From Amycolatopsis circi (GTDB lineage: Bacteria; Actinomycetota; Actinomycetes; Mycobacteriales; Pseudonocardiaceae): a stretch of DNA of 64,000 nucleotides. A program made the translations under genes and the position numbers. The notes beneath the pieces were generated by a model. That model made no database searches. It was not told where the DNA came from and worked only from the letters and a program-made list of their open reading frames with translations. The stretch's first letter is position 1, and each line of letters opens with the position of its first letter. Shown here one piece after another: positions 52,634 through 63,868 of the stretch. The stretch is from assembly GCF_003385235.1 (NCBI RefSeq), contig NZ_PQIA01000008.1, positions 62,001-126,000 on the forward strand, given 5' to 3'.

Positions 52634-53650
52634 CGCCGGTTTCCAGCCCAGCTCCGGGCCCAGCCGGGTGGCCAGGTCGGTGAGGATCTGCACGTAGTCC
52701 TCGTGCTCGAAGGTGAACGGGAGTGCGAACGCGACTTCGTCGATTTCGCGGAAGGCGGCGTGCTGGTACAGCTGCTCGGCGATTTCCGCGGAAGTGCCGA
52801 CGTAATCGCGCGAGAACAGCAGACCGCCCGGGCCCTGTGGGGTTTTCGTGCGCGGCAGGCGTTTTGCCGCGTAATCCTCGTACTTCGCGCGCTGCTCCGC
52901 GGTCGCGCTGTCGGTCGGAATCACCACCAGACCTTGCGAAACCCGGGCCCGCGCCCCGTCCGGATGGTTCGACCGGAACGCCCGCACGTGCGAGAGCTGG
53001 ATCTTCTCGAAGTCCGTCGAGCCCTCCTCGGCGCGGACGACGCTGCTGGTCAGGTAGTTCATCCCGGCTTGTCCGGTCCAGATCGCCGACCGGGTGCTCG
53101 CGCCGCCGTACCAGAGACGGCCAGCGAGGCCGGGCGAATGCGGCTGCACGCTGTCGGAGAACGACTCGATGCCCTCGACGCCGCTGAACGTCGAAGCGGG
53201 CTCGCCGCGGACCAGCGACAACAGCCGTGAGACCCGGTCGTAGCCGAAATCCTCGCGGTCGCCGGTGTCCGGGTACAGCGAGCCCCGAACGTCCTCGTAG
53301 TGCATTGGCGGGCTGACGCTGACGCCTGGGTTGAGCCGTCCGCCGGACAGCACGTCGACGGTCGCCAGGTCTTCGGCGAGCCGCAGCGGGTTTTCCCAGC
53401 CGAGCGGGATCACCGCGGTGCCCAGTTCGATCCGGCTGGTGCGTTGGGTGGCCGCGGCGAGCACCGCGACCGGCGACGAGATGCCGTACTGCAGGTGCCG
53501 GTGGCGCACCCAGGCGCTGTCGAACCCGAGTTGCTCGCCGAGTTCGAGCACGCGCAGCGTGGATTCGTGGCCGGGGCGCGGGTCGTCGCCGTCGAACAGG
53601 CCGATCGTCAGGAAACCCAGTTTGCGCAGCGGTCGCGTTTCGCTCGGCAC
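52628..53650 (-). CDS. LLM-class flavin-dependent oxidoreductase
   Basis: A 340-residue luciferase-like protein (KLGFLTIGLFDGDDPRPG, FDSAWVRHRHLQYGISSPVAVLAAATQRTSRIELGTAVIPLGWENP, EDLATVDVLSGGRLNPGVS). It belongs to the group with an N-terminal GFLTIG and a truncated insertion region. GTG start after AGGAAGGA. It is divergent from an alcohol dehydrogenase gene across 99 bases. Substrate unknown. Confidence 0.88.
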   Translation of the reverse strand: MPSETRPLRKLGFLTIGLFDGDDPRPGHESTLRVLELGEQLGFDSAWVRHRHLQYGISSPVAVLAAATQRTSRIELGTAVIPLGWENPLRLAEDLATVDVLSGGRLNPGVSVSPPMHYEDVRGSLYPDTGDREDFGYDRVSRLLSLVRGEPASTFSGVEGIESFSDSVQPHSPGLAGRLWYGGASTRSAIWTGQAGMNYLTSSVVRAEEGSTDFEKIQLSHVRAFRSNHPDGARARVSQGLVVIPTDSATAEQRAKYEDYAAKRLPRTKTPQGPGGLLFSRDYVGTSAEIAEQLYQHAAFREIDEVAFALPFTFEHEDYVQILTDLATRLGPELGWKPAS

Positions 53651-53749
53651 GGCGAGTCCTTCCTCGGGTGAACTAAGCTGGAATAACCGCAGTCTGGCCC
53701 GGGTTGTTCCGGCTCGCTGACACACGCAGAACACTGGGGAGTACGCACG

Positions 53750-54724
53750 ATGCGCGCTTTGTCCATCACTCGCTACGGCGGTCCCGAGGTGCTCGAAGAG
53801 ATCGAGGCGCCCGATCCGGTTCCGGGGCCGGGCGAAGTGACCATCACGGTCTCGCACGCGTCCGTCGGGCTGATCGACGCGCTGATCCGCCGCGGCACGC
53901 TCGCGGAGTACGACTACGCGCCGAAGCCGCCGCTCGTGCCGGGACTCGAGGTCGCGGGCACGATCCGCGCGGCCGGTCCGGACAGCGGCTTCTCGGTCGG
54001 GGACGAGGTCGTCACGCTCACGCTGCCCAGCATGGGCGGATACGCCGACGTCAAACTCGCGCCCGCCGCTCTCGTCGTGCCGCTGGCCGGTACCGGAGTG
54101 GAGCGCGCGCAGGCGGTCGCTGGCCTGGCGAACACGGTGACGGCCTACCTGTCGCTCACCGAGGCCGTGCGGCTGCCGAAGGACGCGCGCGTGCTCGTGC
54201 ACGGTGCGCTCGGCGGCCTCGCCTCGGTGTATCCCGAGGTGGCGCGGCTGCTCGGCGCGCGCGAGGTCGTCGGCACGGTCCGGCGGCCCGAGCAGGTCGA
54301 GGCGGCGAAGCAACTCGGCTTCGACCGCGTCGTGCTGTCCGGGGACCTCGGCGAACTGCGCGAGGAGCGGTTCGAAATCATCGTCGACCCGGTGGGCGGC
54401 GACCTGCGGATCGCATCGCTGGACCTGCTCGCGCCGATGGGCCGGATGCTCGTCGTCGGCAGCGCGGGCAGCAAGACCGCGCCGCTGGTGGACTCGAACG
54501 CCGTGTGGGGCAAGAACATCGGCGTGATCGGCTTCAACGTGGGCGGCTTCCTGTCCGCCGACACTGCGCCCGCTCGCCCCGCCGCGGAGGCCGTGCTCCC
54601 GCTGTACACCGACGGCCGGATCCGGCTTCCGGTCACCGTCCTGCCGATGGCGGAGGCGTGCGAGGCGCACCGCCGGATGGACGCGGGCGAGGCTGTCGGA
54701 CGGCTGGTGCTCGCCAACTCCTGA
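53750..54724 (+). CDS. Quinone oxidoreductase-like MDR dehydrogenase
   Basis: A 324-residue medium-chain reductase of the zinc-independent quinone oxidoreductase type: MRALSITRYGGPEVLEEIEAPDPVPGPGEV, VPGLEVAGTIRAAGPDS, VLVHGALGGLASVYPEVARLLGAREVVGTVR and the final EAHRRMDAGEAVGRLVL. The structural zinc cysteines of alcohol dehydrogenases are missing. It reduces quinones or enones with NADPH. The gene ends 2 bases before the convergent ABC gene. Confidence 0.9.
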   Translation: MRALSITRYGGPEVLEEIEAPDPVPGPGEVTITVSHASVGLIDALIRRGTLAEYDYAPKPPLVPGLEVAGTIRAAGPDSGFSVGDEVVTLTLPSMGGYADVKLAPAALVVPLAGTGVERAQAVAGLANTVTAYLSLTEAVRLPKDARVLVHGALGGLASVYPEVARLLGAREVVGTVRRPEQVEAAKQLGFDRVVLSGDLGELREERFEIIVDPVGGDLRIASLDLLAPMGRMLVVGSAGSKTAPLVDSNAVWGKNIGVIGFNVGGFLSADTAPARPAAEAVLPLYTDGRIRLPVTVLPMAEACEAHRRMDAGEAVGRLVLANS

Positions 54725-54726
54725 CC

Positions 54727-56310
<1,584 letters not shown>

Positions 56311-56313
56311 TTG

Positions 56314-57138
56314 TCAGCTCCGTTCGCTGTCGAGAGCCCGGGACACGCGGTTCGCGGCGAGCACGACGGCCGCGACGGTCAAGCCCGGAAACGTGGTCAT
56401 CCACCAAGCGGTGGCCAGGAAATTGCGTCCGCCTGCCACAAGTGCGCCCCATTCCGGCGTCGGCGGGCTCGCGCCGAAGCCGAGGAAACTGAGCGCGGAC
56501 ACTTCGAGCACCGCGGTCCCGACCGTCACCGTGGCCAGCACCAAGACCGGCCCGAGCGCGTTGGGCAGCACGTGGCGGCCGAGCACCCCGGCCCAGCGCA
56601 CGCCGGACGCCCGGGCGGCTTCGACGAACACGCCGGAACGCACCCGCAGCACCTCGGCGCGCATCAGGCGGGCGAACGCGGCGAGGTTCGCGACCCCGAC
56701 GGCGATCGCGACGTTCGTGGTGCCGAACCCGAGCGCGGTCACGAGCGCTAGCGACAACAGGATCGCCGGAACCGCCTGGAGGACGTCGACGATCCGCATC
56801 ACGACCGCGTCGAGCCAGCCGCCGCGGAACCCGGCGAGCAGCCCCAACGCGGATCCGGCGGCGAACGCGACGAGAACGGCGAGGACGGTCGCGCGCAGCG
56901 ACAACCCGGCCCCGTGCACAACGCGGGCGAACACGTCGCGGCCGGTCTCGTCGGTGCCGAAGAGGTGTCCGAGGGAGGGGCCTTGGAGTCGTTCTGCGGG
57001 GACGCCGGTGATGGGGTCTTGGGTGGTGAGCAGGGTGGGTGCGAAGGCTGCGATCAGTACGGCGGCGAGGACGAGTGTGGAGAGGAGCAGGCCGGGTCGG
57101 CGTACGAGGAATGGTTGGGGCAGCACGGTTTCAGACAT
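56314..57138 (-). CDS. ABC transporter permease (DppC-like)
   Basis: A 274-residue inner-membrane subunit with the N-terminal short helix, LFGTDETGRDVFARVVHGAGLSL (typical DppC leader) and the EAA loop EAARASGVRWAGVLGRHVLPNALGPV. It pairs with the DppB-like subunit encoded upstream; the two genes overlap by 8 bases. AAGGAGG lies 9 bases before the ATG. Confidence 0.93.
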   Translation of the reverse strand: MSETVLPQPFLVRRPGLLLSTLVLAAVLIAAFAPTLLTTQDPITGVPAERLQGPSLGHLFGTDETGRDVFARVVHGAGLSLRATVLAVLVAFAAGSALGLLAGFRGGWLDAVVMRIVDVLQAVPAILLSLALVTALGFGTTNVAIAVGVANLAAFARLMRAEVLRVRSGVFVEAARASGVRWAGVLGRHVLPNALGPVLVLATVTVGTAVLEVSALSFLGFGASPPTPEWGALVAGGRNFLATAWWMTTFPGLTVAAVVLAANRVSRALDSERS

Positions 57139-58090
57139 GTGCGGGGACCTCCTTGCGGACGGACACCCGCGGGTCGAGCAGCGGGTACACGAGGTCGACG
57201 ACCAGGTTGAGCACCACGAAGAAGAACGCGGCGAGCACGATCACCGCCTGCACCACCGGCACGTCCTGCGCGGTCACGGCCGACGCGGTCACCCGGCCGA
57301 GGCCGTCGCGTGAGAAGACGGTTTCGGTCACCACCGAACCGGCCAGCAGGTTGCCCGCGACGACGCCCACGAGCGTGAGCGCGGGCAGTCCGGCGTTGCG
57401 CAGTGCGTGTCCGAAGTGGACTCGGCGACGGCTTGCGCCCTTCGCCCGAACGACCTCGATGTACGGCTCGGCGAGCTGAGTTTGCAGGCTCTTCGCCAAC
57501 ACCTGACCGATGATCGCGCCGGTCGGCAGGGAGAGCGTGACCGCCGGGAGGACCAGCGACGCGAAGCCGGTCGACCCGAGTGCTGGGAACAGCCGCAGCT
57601 GGAACGAGAACAGCTGGATCAGCAGGAGCCCGACCCAGAACGTCGGCAGCGAAGTGCCCAGCGGCGGCAGGGAAAGCAGCAGCTGGCTCACCCAGCGGGT
57701 CCGGGTGAACGTGCCGAGCACGGCGATCCCGCCGCCGAAGACGATCGCGAGCACCAACGCAAGGCCGGAGACGGCGAGCGTCGGCGGCAACGCGGCGAGG
57801 ACCTGGTGCGTCGCGTCGTCGCCGGTGGCCACCGAGGTGCCGAAGTCGCCGTGCAGCGCGGCCAGGAGATGCTTGCCGTACTGCACGATTATCGGATCGT
57901 TGAGCCCGTACTCGGCGCGCAGGGCGGCGATCTGCTCCGGGGACGCGCTGGGACCGCCCTCGGCCGAGCCGAGTTTGGTCAGCACCGCGTCACCGGGCAG
58001 CAGGTAGAGGATGACGAACGACAGCGTGAACGCCGCCCACAGCACTACTACGGCTTGCAGGATGCGGCGAAGCAGCGGGAAGCCTTTCAC
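57131..58090 (-). CDS. ABC transporter permease (DppB-like)
   Basis: A 319-residue permease beginning LLRRILQAVVVLWAAFTLSFVILYLLPGD, the hallmark of DppB/OppB proteins, with the EAA loop PYIEVVRAKGASRRRVHFGHALRNAGLPAL. The GTG at 58090 overlaps the binding-protein stop by 4 bp. Together with DppC and the fused ATPase it makes a complete importer. Confidence 0.94.
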   Translation of the reverse strand: MKGFPLLRRILQAVVVLWAAFTLSFVILYLLPGDAVLTKLGSAEGGPSASPEQIAALRAEYGLNDPIIVQYGKHLLAALHGDFGTSVATGDDATHQVLAALPPTLAVSGLALVLAIVFGGGIAVLGTFTRTRWVSQLLLSLPPLGTSLPTFWVGLLLIQLFSFQLRLFPALGSTGFASLVLPAVTLSLPTGAIIGQVLAKSLQTQLAEPYIEVVRAKGASRRRVHFGHALRNAGLPALTLVGVVAGNLLAGSVVTETVFSRDGLGRVTASAVTAQDVPVVQAVIVLAAFFFVVLNLVVDLVYPLLDPRVSVRKEVPAHV

Positions 58091-59730
58091 GAGCCCGAAA
58101 CCCAAGCGTCGAACAGCTGCAGCCGCGAGGAAGCCTCGAAGCCGACGTCATGCGCGTTCGTGCCGACGCCGAGCACCTGCGTCAGCTCGAACACCGGGAT
58201 CGAGTAAGCCTGCTCCACAATGGTCCGCTGCGCTTTTTCGGCGGCGGGCTTGCGCTTCGCGGGATCGACGGTCGCCGATTGTTCGGTCAGCGACGCGTCG
58301 AGCGGGTTGTCCGCGGACAGCTTGCTCCGGTTGTTCGTCTTCGCGGAGAACTGCTGGCGCAGGATGTCCGGGTCGGCGCGCGTGACGTTGTACCAGAGGA
58401 AGTCGTAGTCGCCGGCCTGCTGCAGGCGGGTGACCTCGGAGTTGGTGTGCAGCTCGATCCTCAGGTCGAAGCCGATCTTGCGCAACTGCTGCTGAATCAG
58501 CTCCAGCACGCTCTGGTTCTGGTTGAACACCGGCGAGAACAGCACGGACGCGGTCAGCCGCTGCCCGTTCTTCGTCCGGATGCCGTCCGGGCCGGGGAGC
58601 CAGCCGTCGGACTGCAGCAGCGCTTGGGCGCCCGTCGGATCGTAGGCGAGTTCCTTCGACAGATCGGTGTACAGCGGTGTCGCCGAGCCGAGGATGCTCG
58701 TGGCGGGCTTGTAGTTCGGGGTGAGCACGGTGCTCGTGACCTCGGGCCGGTTGACGCCCTTCGACACGGCTTGGCGGACCTTCTGATCAGTAAGAACGCC
58801 GCGGGTCACGTTCGCGTGCAGGTTGAACACGATGCCCGGGTTCGGCCGGACCGGTTCGGTGAACCCGTTGCCGGAGAACTGCGGTTCGTCCACCGGCTGC
58901 ACGTCGGTGATCGCGTCGAGCTGCCCGGACGTCAGGCTGCCGGACCGCACGCCCGGTTCCGGCACCACGCGGAAGTCGATCTTGTCGACGTACGCCTCGC
59001 CTTGGTGCCGCCACAACGGCGAACCCCAGCGGTAGCCGGTGCGCTTGCTGAGCACGATGTTCTGGTTCGGCTTGAGGCTGGTGAACACGAACGGGCCGGA
59101 GCCGATCAGGCCGGTGCCCTGGCAGCGCTGCTCGGCGGTGTGCCGGAACGCCGCCGGCGCGAGAACGCCGAGCGACATCGTGGAGCTGGCCTGCAGGAAC
59201 TGCGCGCTGGGCTGGGAGAAGTCGAGCCGGACCGTCGCCGGGTCGACCACTGTCGCGCCGCGGTAGGCGGCCAGGTAGCTGGACCCGAGCAGGGCCTTCG
59301 CGCCGAGCGCCTTGAGGCCGTCGAAGCTGGTCTTCACCGCGGCGGCGTCCACGGGGGAGCCGTCGGAGAACGTCGCGCCGGAGCGGAGGTGGAAGGTGAA
59401 GCTCGTGGAATCGGGGCTGACCGTCCAGCGGTCGGCGAGCCAGGGCGTGATCGCGCCGGTTTTCGGGTCCTGGTCGGTGAGCGAATCGACCAGCTGACGG
59501 CCGACGTTCACTGACGCGTTCGTGCTGACCTGCTGCGGGTCGATGCAGTCCGGATTGGACGAGATGCCCAGCCGCAGCGTGCCACCCGGGCGCGGGGGAC
59601 CGGCGTCCTGCGGGCTCGCCCCGCCCGCCGTGCCGCAGGCGGCGAGGAGCAGCGGAAGGGCCAGCGCGAAGGCGAAACGGGACCGCGCGCGGGCAGGACG
59701 GCGGGGTCGGGGCGGAGTGTGGCGGGGCAC
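58087..59730 (-). CDS. ABC transporter substrate-binding lipoprotein (SBP family 5)
   Basis: A 547-residue solute-binding protein. A basic N-terminus leads into FAFALALPLLLAAC, a lipobox whose Cys would be lipidated, then GGTLRLGISSNPDCIDP and the family-5 pattern WTVSPDSTSFTFHLRSGATFSDGSP. It captures a peptide, opine or metal complex outside the cell for the importer. GTG start after GGAGGAACTCC. Nearby LLM oxygenases suggest that an organic nitrogen or sulfur compound may be the substrate, but this is speculation. Confidence 0.93.
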   Translation of the reverse strand: MPRHTPPRPRRPARARSRFAFALALPLLLAACGTAGGASPQDAGPPRPGGTLRLGISSNPDCIDPQQVSTNASVNVGRQLVDSLTDQDPKTGAITPWLADRWTVSPDSTSFTFHLRSGATFSDGSPVDAAAVKTSFDGLKALGAKALLGSSYLAAYRGATVVDPATVRLDFSQPSAQFLQASSTMSLGVLAPAAFRHTAEQRCQGTGLIGSGPFVFTSLKPNQNIVLSKRTGYRWGSPLWRHQGEAYVDKIDFRVVPEPGVRSGSLTSGQLDAITDVQPVDEPQFSGNGFTEPVRPNPGIVFNLHANVTRGVLTDQKVRQAVSKGVNRPEVTSTVLTPNYKPATSILGSATPLYTDLSKELAYDPTGAQALLQSDGWLPGPDGIRTKNGQRLTASVLFSPVFNQNQSVLELIQQQLRKIGFDLRIELHTNSEVTRLQQAGDYDFLWYNVTRADPDILRQQFSAKTNNRSKLSADNPLDASLTEQSATVDPAKRKPAAEKAQRTIVEQAYSIPVFELTQVLGVGTNAHDVGFEASSRLQLFDAWVSGS

Positions 59731-59980
59731 GGAGTTCCTCCAGCGGGGACGGATCGGATGCCTCCAGCTCAACCGTTCGCGGCGGTTCGCTAAAGCCCGT
59801 CCCAGCAGGTGAGCGGCTGTCCCGCGATCCGGCCGTCAGTGCGGATTCCAGTTGACGCGCAAGGGAAAGCGTGGCCCGCGCCCGCGTGATAACCGGCGAG
59901 GTTTTGTTCGGCGAGGAAGTCCGGAGAGCGGGACCACGCGGGGAGTGTGCTGCGGAAAACCAGTTGCGCGGTGCAGGACA

Positions 59981-61210
59981 ATGACGGGCATGGCGGAGCG
60001 GGGCAGGGGTGGGGCGGCTTGGGTCCGCCTGCAAGCGGTGGCGGTGTCGGGTTCAACCTGTGAAGGGCTTTTGCTTGCGGCACTGCCCTTGTTGGCTGTC
60101 TCGATCACGACCGACCCGCGTGCGGTGTCCTTGGTGAACGTGGCCGGGCAAGCGCCGTGGCTCCTGCTTTCGCTGTTCGCCGGGGTGGTGATCGACCGGG
60201 TCCGGCGGACGACCGTGCTGGCTTACGCGTACGCGGTGCAGATCGTCGCCGCGCTTACGTTGGCGCTGCTCGGTTCCACCGGTTCGCTGAGCCTGCCCGC
60301 GCTGCTCGTGGTGGCCTTTGTGCTCACCACGGCGCAAGTGTTCGGCGACGGCGCGGCGGGTTCGGTGGTCCCCGAGGTGGTCGCGCCGGATCAGCTCGAC
60401 ATGGCCAACTCCCGGCTGCAGGTGATCGACCGCGGCATGGTCCAGTTCGTGGTGCCCCCGGCGACCGGGTTGCTGATCGGGCTCAGCGCGGGACTGCCCG
60501 CGTGGCTGGCGGCCGTCGCCGCCCTGGTCGCGCTGCTGCTCGCGCGCGGGATTCCGTCCGTGAAGCCGGTGCGCACGCCCGCGCATCCGCTCAAGGACGT
60601 GACGGCCGGGCTGCGCTACCTCGTCGGGACGCCGCTGCTTCGGGCGATCACGATCACGGTCGCGCTGGGGTCGTTCGCCGCGTCCGCGGGCAACTCGATG
60701 CTCGTCCTGTACGCCACGAAGGAACTGCACCTCGCGCCGTTCGGGTACGGGGTGCTGCTGGCGTGTCTGGCCGTCGGCTGGGTGGGGTCGTCGTTCTTCG
60801 TGGACCGGTTCGTGCGACGGTTCGGCTATTCGACGTCGATGCGCGTCGCGCAGGCGTGCGCGGTGCTGAGCCAGCTGCTGATCGCGATCGTCCCGCCGTG
60901 GCCGGCATTGGTCGGTGCGGTGCTGATCTTCCTCACCGGGACGACGTTGATCTGGAACGTGTGCTCGCAGTCGACCCGGCAGCGGTTCACGCCGTCGGAG
61001 CTGCTGGGGCGGGTGCTGACCAGCCATCGGGCGCTGGCCTGGGGTCTTACGCCGCTGGGCGCGCTCGCCGGCGGGTTTGTGGCGGTGCACTGGAGCTTGC
61101 GCGGGGTGTGGGTGATGGCTGCTGCCGTGCAGTTGCTGGGGACGTCGCTGGTGTGGCGGAAGCTGTCCCCCGCGGCGTTCCGGGACGCGGAGACCGTCAT
61201 GGCTCGCTGA
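59981..61210 (+). CDS. MFS exporter (EntS/MFS_3-like)
   Basis: A 409-residue, 12-helix major facilitator protein with VNVAGQAPWLLLSLFAGVVIDRVRRTTVLAYAY (motif A-like) and DGAAGSVVPEVVAPDQLDMANSRLQ, typical of the EntS-like MFS_3 group. It probably exports a small molecule. The ATG at 59981 (AGGA just upstream) is a compromise; an ATG nine bases later is equally possible. A decayed partial copy of its 3' end lies directly downstream. Confidence 0.9.
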   Translation: MTGMAERGRGGAAWVRLQAVAVSGSTCEGLLLAALPLLAVSITTDPRAVSLVNVAGQAPWLLLSLFAGVVIDRVRRTTVLAYAYAVQIVAALTLALLGSTGSLSLPALLVVAFVLTTAQVFGDGAAGSVVPEVVAPDQLDMANSRLQVIDRGMVQFVVPPATGLLIGLSAGLPAWLAAVAALVALLLARGIPSVKPVRTPAHPLKDVTAGLRYLVGTPLLRAITITVALGSFAASAGNSMLVLYATKELHLAPFGYGVLLACLAVGWVGSSFFVDRFVRRFGYSTSMRVAQACAVLSQLLIAIVPPWPALVGAVLIFLTGTTLIWNVCSQSTRQRFTPSELLGRVLTSHRALAWGLTPLGALAGGFVAVHWSLRGVWVMAAAVQLLGTSLVWRKLSPAAFRDAETVMAR

Positions 61211-61213
61211 GGC

Positions 61214-61449
61214 CGTCAGGCGCGCTTCGCCAGTGTCCAGGCTGTGGCGACGTTGGTCTGGCGCGTCTGCCCGCGGCCGAGTTGGCGGCGGTTCACGTCG
61301 TCGGCACTGTTCCGCCGCGCGCTGACTCCGTTGGGCGCGCCCGCCGGTGGGTTTGTGGCGGTGCAGCGGAATCTGCGCGGGTATGGGTGATGGCGGCGGC
61401 TCGGTTACGGGGGTCGGCGTTCCGGGACGCCGATGCTGCGAGGGCGGGC
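61214..61449. pseudogene. Decayed tandem duplicate of the MFS/msrA junction
   Basis: The bases at 61208-61229 (TGAGGCCGTCAGGCGCGCTT + CG) recur exactly at 61450-61471, 242 bases later. GCGTTCCGGGACGC recurs at the same offset (61175 and 61417). Further upstream GGGTTTGTGGCGGTGCA and GCGCGGG-TGGGTGATGG match the end of the MFS gene at an offset of about 266, implying a 24-base deletion in the copy. On the leftward strand the first junction still reads AWTLAKRA-stop, against [12 protein letters not shown] of intact MsrA. The copy is frameshifted and has no function that I can see. Confidence 0.75.
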
Positions 61450-61457
61450 TGAGGCCG

Positions 61458-61958
61458 TCAGGCGCGCTTCGGGAGTTTCCAGCCGGGGCGCGGGAAGTGG
61501 CAGGTGTAGCCGTTGGGGTAGTGCTGGAGGTAGTCCTGGTGCTCGGGTTCGGCTTCCCAGAAGTCGCCGGCGGGGGTGACCTCGGTGACGACTTTGCCGG
61601 GCCAGAGGCCGGAGGCGTCGATGTCGGCGATGGTGTCTTCGGCGATCTGTTTTTGTTCGTCGGTGGTGTAGAAGATGGCGGAGCGGTAGCTGGTGCCGAG
61701 GTCGTTACCTTGGCGGTTTTTGGTGCTGGGGTCGTGGACCTGGAAGAAGAATTCCAGGAGGGTGCGGAAGTCGGTGTGGGCGGGGTCGTAGGTGACTTCG
61801 ATGGTTTCGGCGTGGGTGCCGTGGTTGCGGTAGGTGGCGTGGGGGACGTCGCCGCCGCTGTAGCCGACGCGGGTGGCGGTGACGCCGGGCTGGTGGCGGA
61901 ACAGCTCCTCCATGCCCCAGAAACACCCGCCGGCCAGAATCGCCTTTTCTTCCGCCAT
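61458..61958 (-). CDS. msrA: Peptide methionine sulfoxide reductase MsrA
   Basis: A 166-residue MsrA with the catalytic GGCFWGMEE, then [24 protein letters not shown] and [12 protein letters not shown]. It reduces methionine-S-sulfoxide in proteins and free Met. Length is typical of short MsrA enzymes. The ATG follows GGAGGCGAC. A remnant of its C-terminal coding end lies about 240 bases away, next to the MFS gene. Confidence 0.96.
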   Translation of the reverse strand: MAEEKAILAGGCFWGMEELFRHQPGVTATRVGYSGGDVPHATYRNHGTHAETIEVTYDPAHTDFRTLLEFFFQVHDPSTKNRQGNDLGTSYRSAIFYTTDEQKQIAEDTIADIDASGLWPGKVVTEVTPAGDFWEAEPEHQDYLQHYPNGYTCHFPRPGWKLPKRA

Positions 61959-61996
61959 GTCGCCTCCTCCGTGCTCGAACCGCTTCGCCCGCCATG

Positions 61997-62884
61997 CTAG
62001 TCGCCGGGCAGCAAGCCGAGGACCAGGGCGAGCGGCGGCCACGCGTCCCGCCCGCGCCGGGTGCAGGCGAAGGCCCGCAGGCGGACGTCGGGGCCGGTCA
62101 GCGGGAGGACGGCGACGTCGGGCCGGGTCGGCCAGGAATCGGGCAGCAGGCCGACCCCGCCGCCCGCGGCGATCAGGTCTTGCACCAGGTCCAGGTTGTC
62201 CGCGCGGTGGGTGAACCGCGGCGAGAACCCGGCCATCGACGCCAGGGTCCCGACGACCGTCTCGTCCGCGCCGTTGCGCGAGTTGCCGATCCAGTCGTGG
62301 TCGCGGAACGCGGTGAACACGTCCAGGGTTCCGTTGCCCCGCAACCGGTTCGCGTCCGCGCGCGGCACTGCCAGACCCCACGGCGCCGTCCACAGCGGAC
62401 GGACGGCCAGCGACGGATCGGCGGGCGCGGGCGCGAGGTTGTAGTCGTAGGTCAGGGCGAGGTCGATGTCGTCGGTCCGAAGCTGCGCGAGCGCTTCGGC
62501 GGGTTCGTGCTCGCTGATCGTGACGCGGACCTGCGGATGCCGTTGCGCGAGGAAATCCGCGACCGGCAGCACGGCGTGGCGCACGCCGGTCCCGAACCCG
62601 GCGACGCGCACGGTTCCGGCGGGCTCGGCCTCGGGGTCGAGATCGACACGGGCGGCTTCGACGGCGGCCAGGATCGTCACGGCGTGCTCGGCGAGCCGCC
62701 GCCCGGCGGGAGTGAGGCGCACGCGGCGGCCGTCCGGTTCGAGCAGCGCGACGCCGGTTTCCTTGGCCAGCACCGAGATCTGCTGCGAGACGGTCGACGT
62801 TGTGGTTTCGAGCACGTCCGCGACCGCGCGCATCGAGCCGAGCCTCGACAACTCGAGAAGGAACTGCAGCCTGCGAGTGTCCAT
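61997..62884 (-). CDS. LysR-type transcriptional regulator
   Basis: A 295-residue regulator: the winged helix [44 protein letters not shown] is followed by a LysR effector domain ([42 protein letters not shown]). It is divergent from a DMT exporter across an 84-base gap, the standard arrangement for an LysR that controls its neighbour. Confidence 0.92.
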   Translation of the reverse strand: MDTRRLQFLLELSRLGSMRAVADVLETTTSTVSQQISVLAKETGVALLEPDGRRVRLTPAGRRLAEHAVTILAAVEAARVDLDPEAEPAGTVRVAGFGTGVRHAVLPVADFLAQRHPQVRVTISEHEPAEALAQLRTDDIDLALTYDYNLAPAPADPSLAVRPLWTAPWGLAVPRADANRLRGNGTLDVFTAFRDHDWIGNSRNGADETVVGTLASMAGFSPRFTHRADNLDLVQDLIAAGGGVGLLPDSWPTRPDVAVLPLTGPDVRLRAFACTRRGRDAWPPLALVLGLLPGD

Positions 62885-62892
62885 CCGCTGAT

Positions 62893-62911
62893 TGTCCAGG
62901 ATACTCGGACA
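62893..62911. promoter_or_regulatory. LysR box candidate
   Basis: TGTCC-N9-GGACA (62893-62911) is an inverted repeat in the gap between the LysR and DMT genes, and GTCCAGGAT occurs twice as a direct repeat nearby (62894 and 62916). It is a plausible binding site for the divergent LysR protein. Confidence 0.5.
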
Positions 62912-62968
62912 GTACGTCCAGGATCGGCAGGTGGACACGAACGGTCCGGATGAGTTCTCCTGGACGGC

Positions 62969-63829
62969 GTGCTCCCCTCCACTCCTCGCGCCGGTGTCGC
63001 CCTGGCCGTCGGCGCCATGCTGTCCGTCCAGCTCGGACTGGCGGTTTCGGTGAATCTCGCGAACCAGGTCGGGCCGACCGGCGTCGCGTGGCTGCGGCTC
63101 GCCTGGGCCGGTGTGCTGCTCCTGGTGCTGGTGCGGCCGCGGCCGTCGGCGTTCCGTCGCCCGGCCTTGCTGACGTGCGTGGTGCTCGGCTTCGCGACGG
63201 CCGGGATGACGATCCTGTTCATGGTCGCCGCGACCCGGTTGCCGCTGGGCACGGCGAGCGCGCTGGAATTTCTCGGCCCGCTGACCGTCGCGATCGTGCG
63301 CGGCCGAGGCGGAAACCGGGTGTGGCCGGTGCTGGCGGCGGCCGGAGTGGTGCTGCTGACGCAGCCGTGGCAGGGCGGGACCGACCTGCTCGGCCTCGGC
63401 TGCGCGCTCGCGGCGGCGGTCTGCTGGGGCGCGTACATCGTGCTGACACAACGAGTCGGCGACGAGGTGACCGGCTTGCGCGGGCTGGCGGTGTCGATGC
63501 CGGTGGCCGGTTTGGTCGCCACCTTCGTGCACGCTCCGGCGGTGGTCGGCGAGCTGACGTGGCCGCTGCTGCTCGCCGGGCTCGGACTCGCGGTGCTCGT
63601 GCCGGTGGTGCCGTTCAGCCTGGAGATGCTGGCGCTGCGCCGGTTGACGGCGTCCGCGTTCGGGACGCTGATGAGCCTGGAGCCGGCGATCGCGCTGGTG
63701 CTCGGGCTGATCGTGCTGCACCAGGTGCCGAACGTCGCGGCGGTGGCGGGGATCGCGTTCGTGGTCGCGGCGGGCATCGGCGCGGAACGCACGGGGGCGC
63801 GGGAGCCCGTGAAGGCTGGGGTCTCGTGA
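62969..63829 (+). CDS. DMT-superfamily exporter (EamA/RhtA-like)
   Basis: A 286-residue protein with ten hydrophobic helices in two EamA repeats ([45 protein letters not shown] in the first; [17 protein letters not shown] and [23 protein letters not shown] in the second). RhtA relatives export threonine or homoserine. The GTG start has only a weak ribosome site. The TCG-TGA end lies inside a palindromic repeat. Confidence 0.9.
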   Translation: MLPSTPRAGVALAVGAMLSVQLGLAVSVNLANQVGPTGVAWLRLAWAGVLLLVLVRPRPSAFRRPALLTCVVLGFATAGMTILFMVAATRLPLGTASALEFLGPLTVAIVRGRGGNRVWPVLAAAGVVLLTQPWQGGTDLLGLGCALAAAVCWGAYIVLTQRVGDEVTGLRGLAVSMPVAGLVATFVHAPAVVGELTWPLLLAGLGLAVLVPVVPFSLEMLALRRLTASAFGTLMSLEPAIALVLGLIVLHQVPNVAAVAGIAFVVAAGIGAERTGAREPVKAGVS

Positions 63830-63868
63830 GTGCTGATCCCGGTTAGAACCGGGATTAACACTCACGAG
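63823..63868. repeat. Palindromic repeat, copy 5
   Basis: Arms 63823-63844 and 63847-63868 around AG, with mismatches where the left arm reads GCTGAT. The rightward DMT gene ends TCG-TGA within the left arm, and the leftward winged-helix gene also ends TCG-TGA within the right arm, so both convergent stops are built into the repeat. Confidence 0.9.

Noticed and set aside
60157-61452. Long rightward frame crossing the MFS gene into the duplicated junction
   Set aside because: It is the +1 shadow of the MFS gene; only its last part coincides with the decayed duplicate, and it has no protein-like features.
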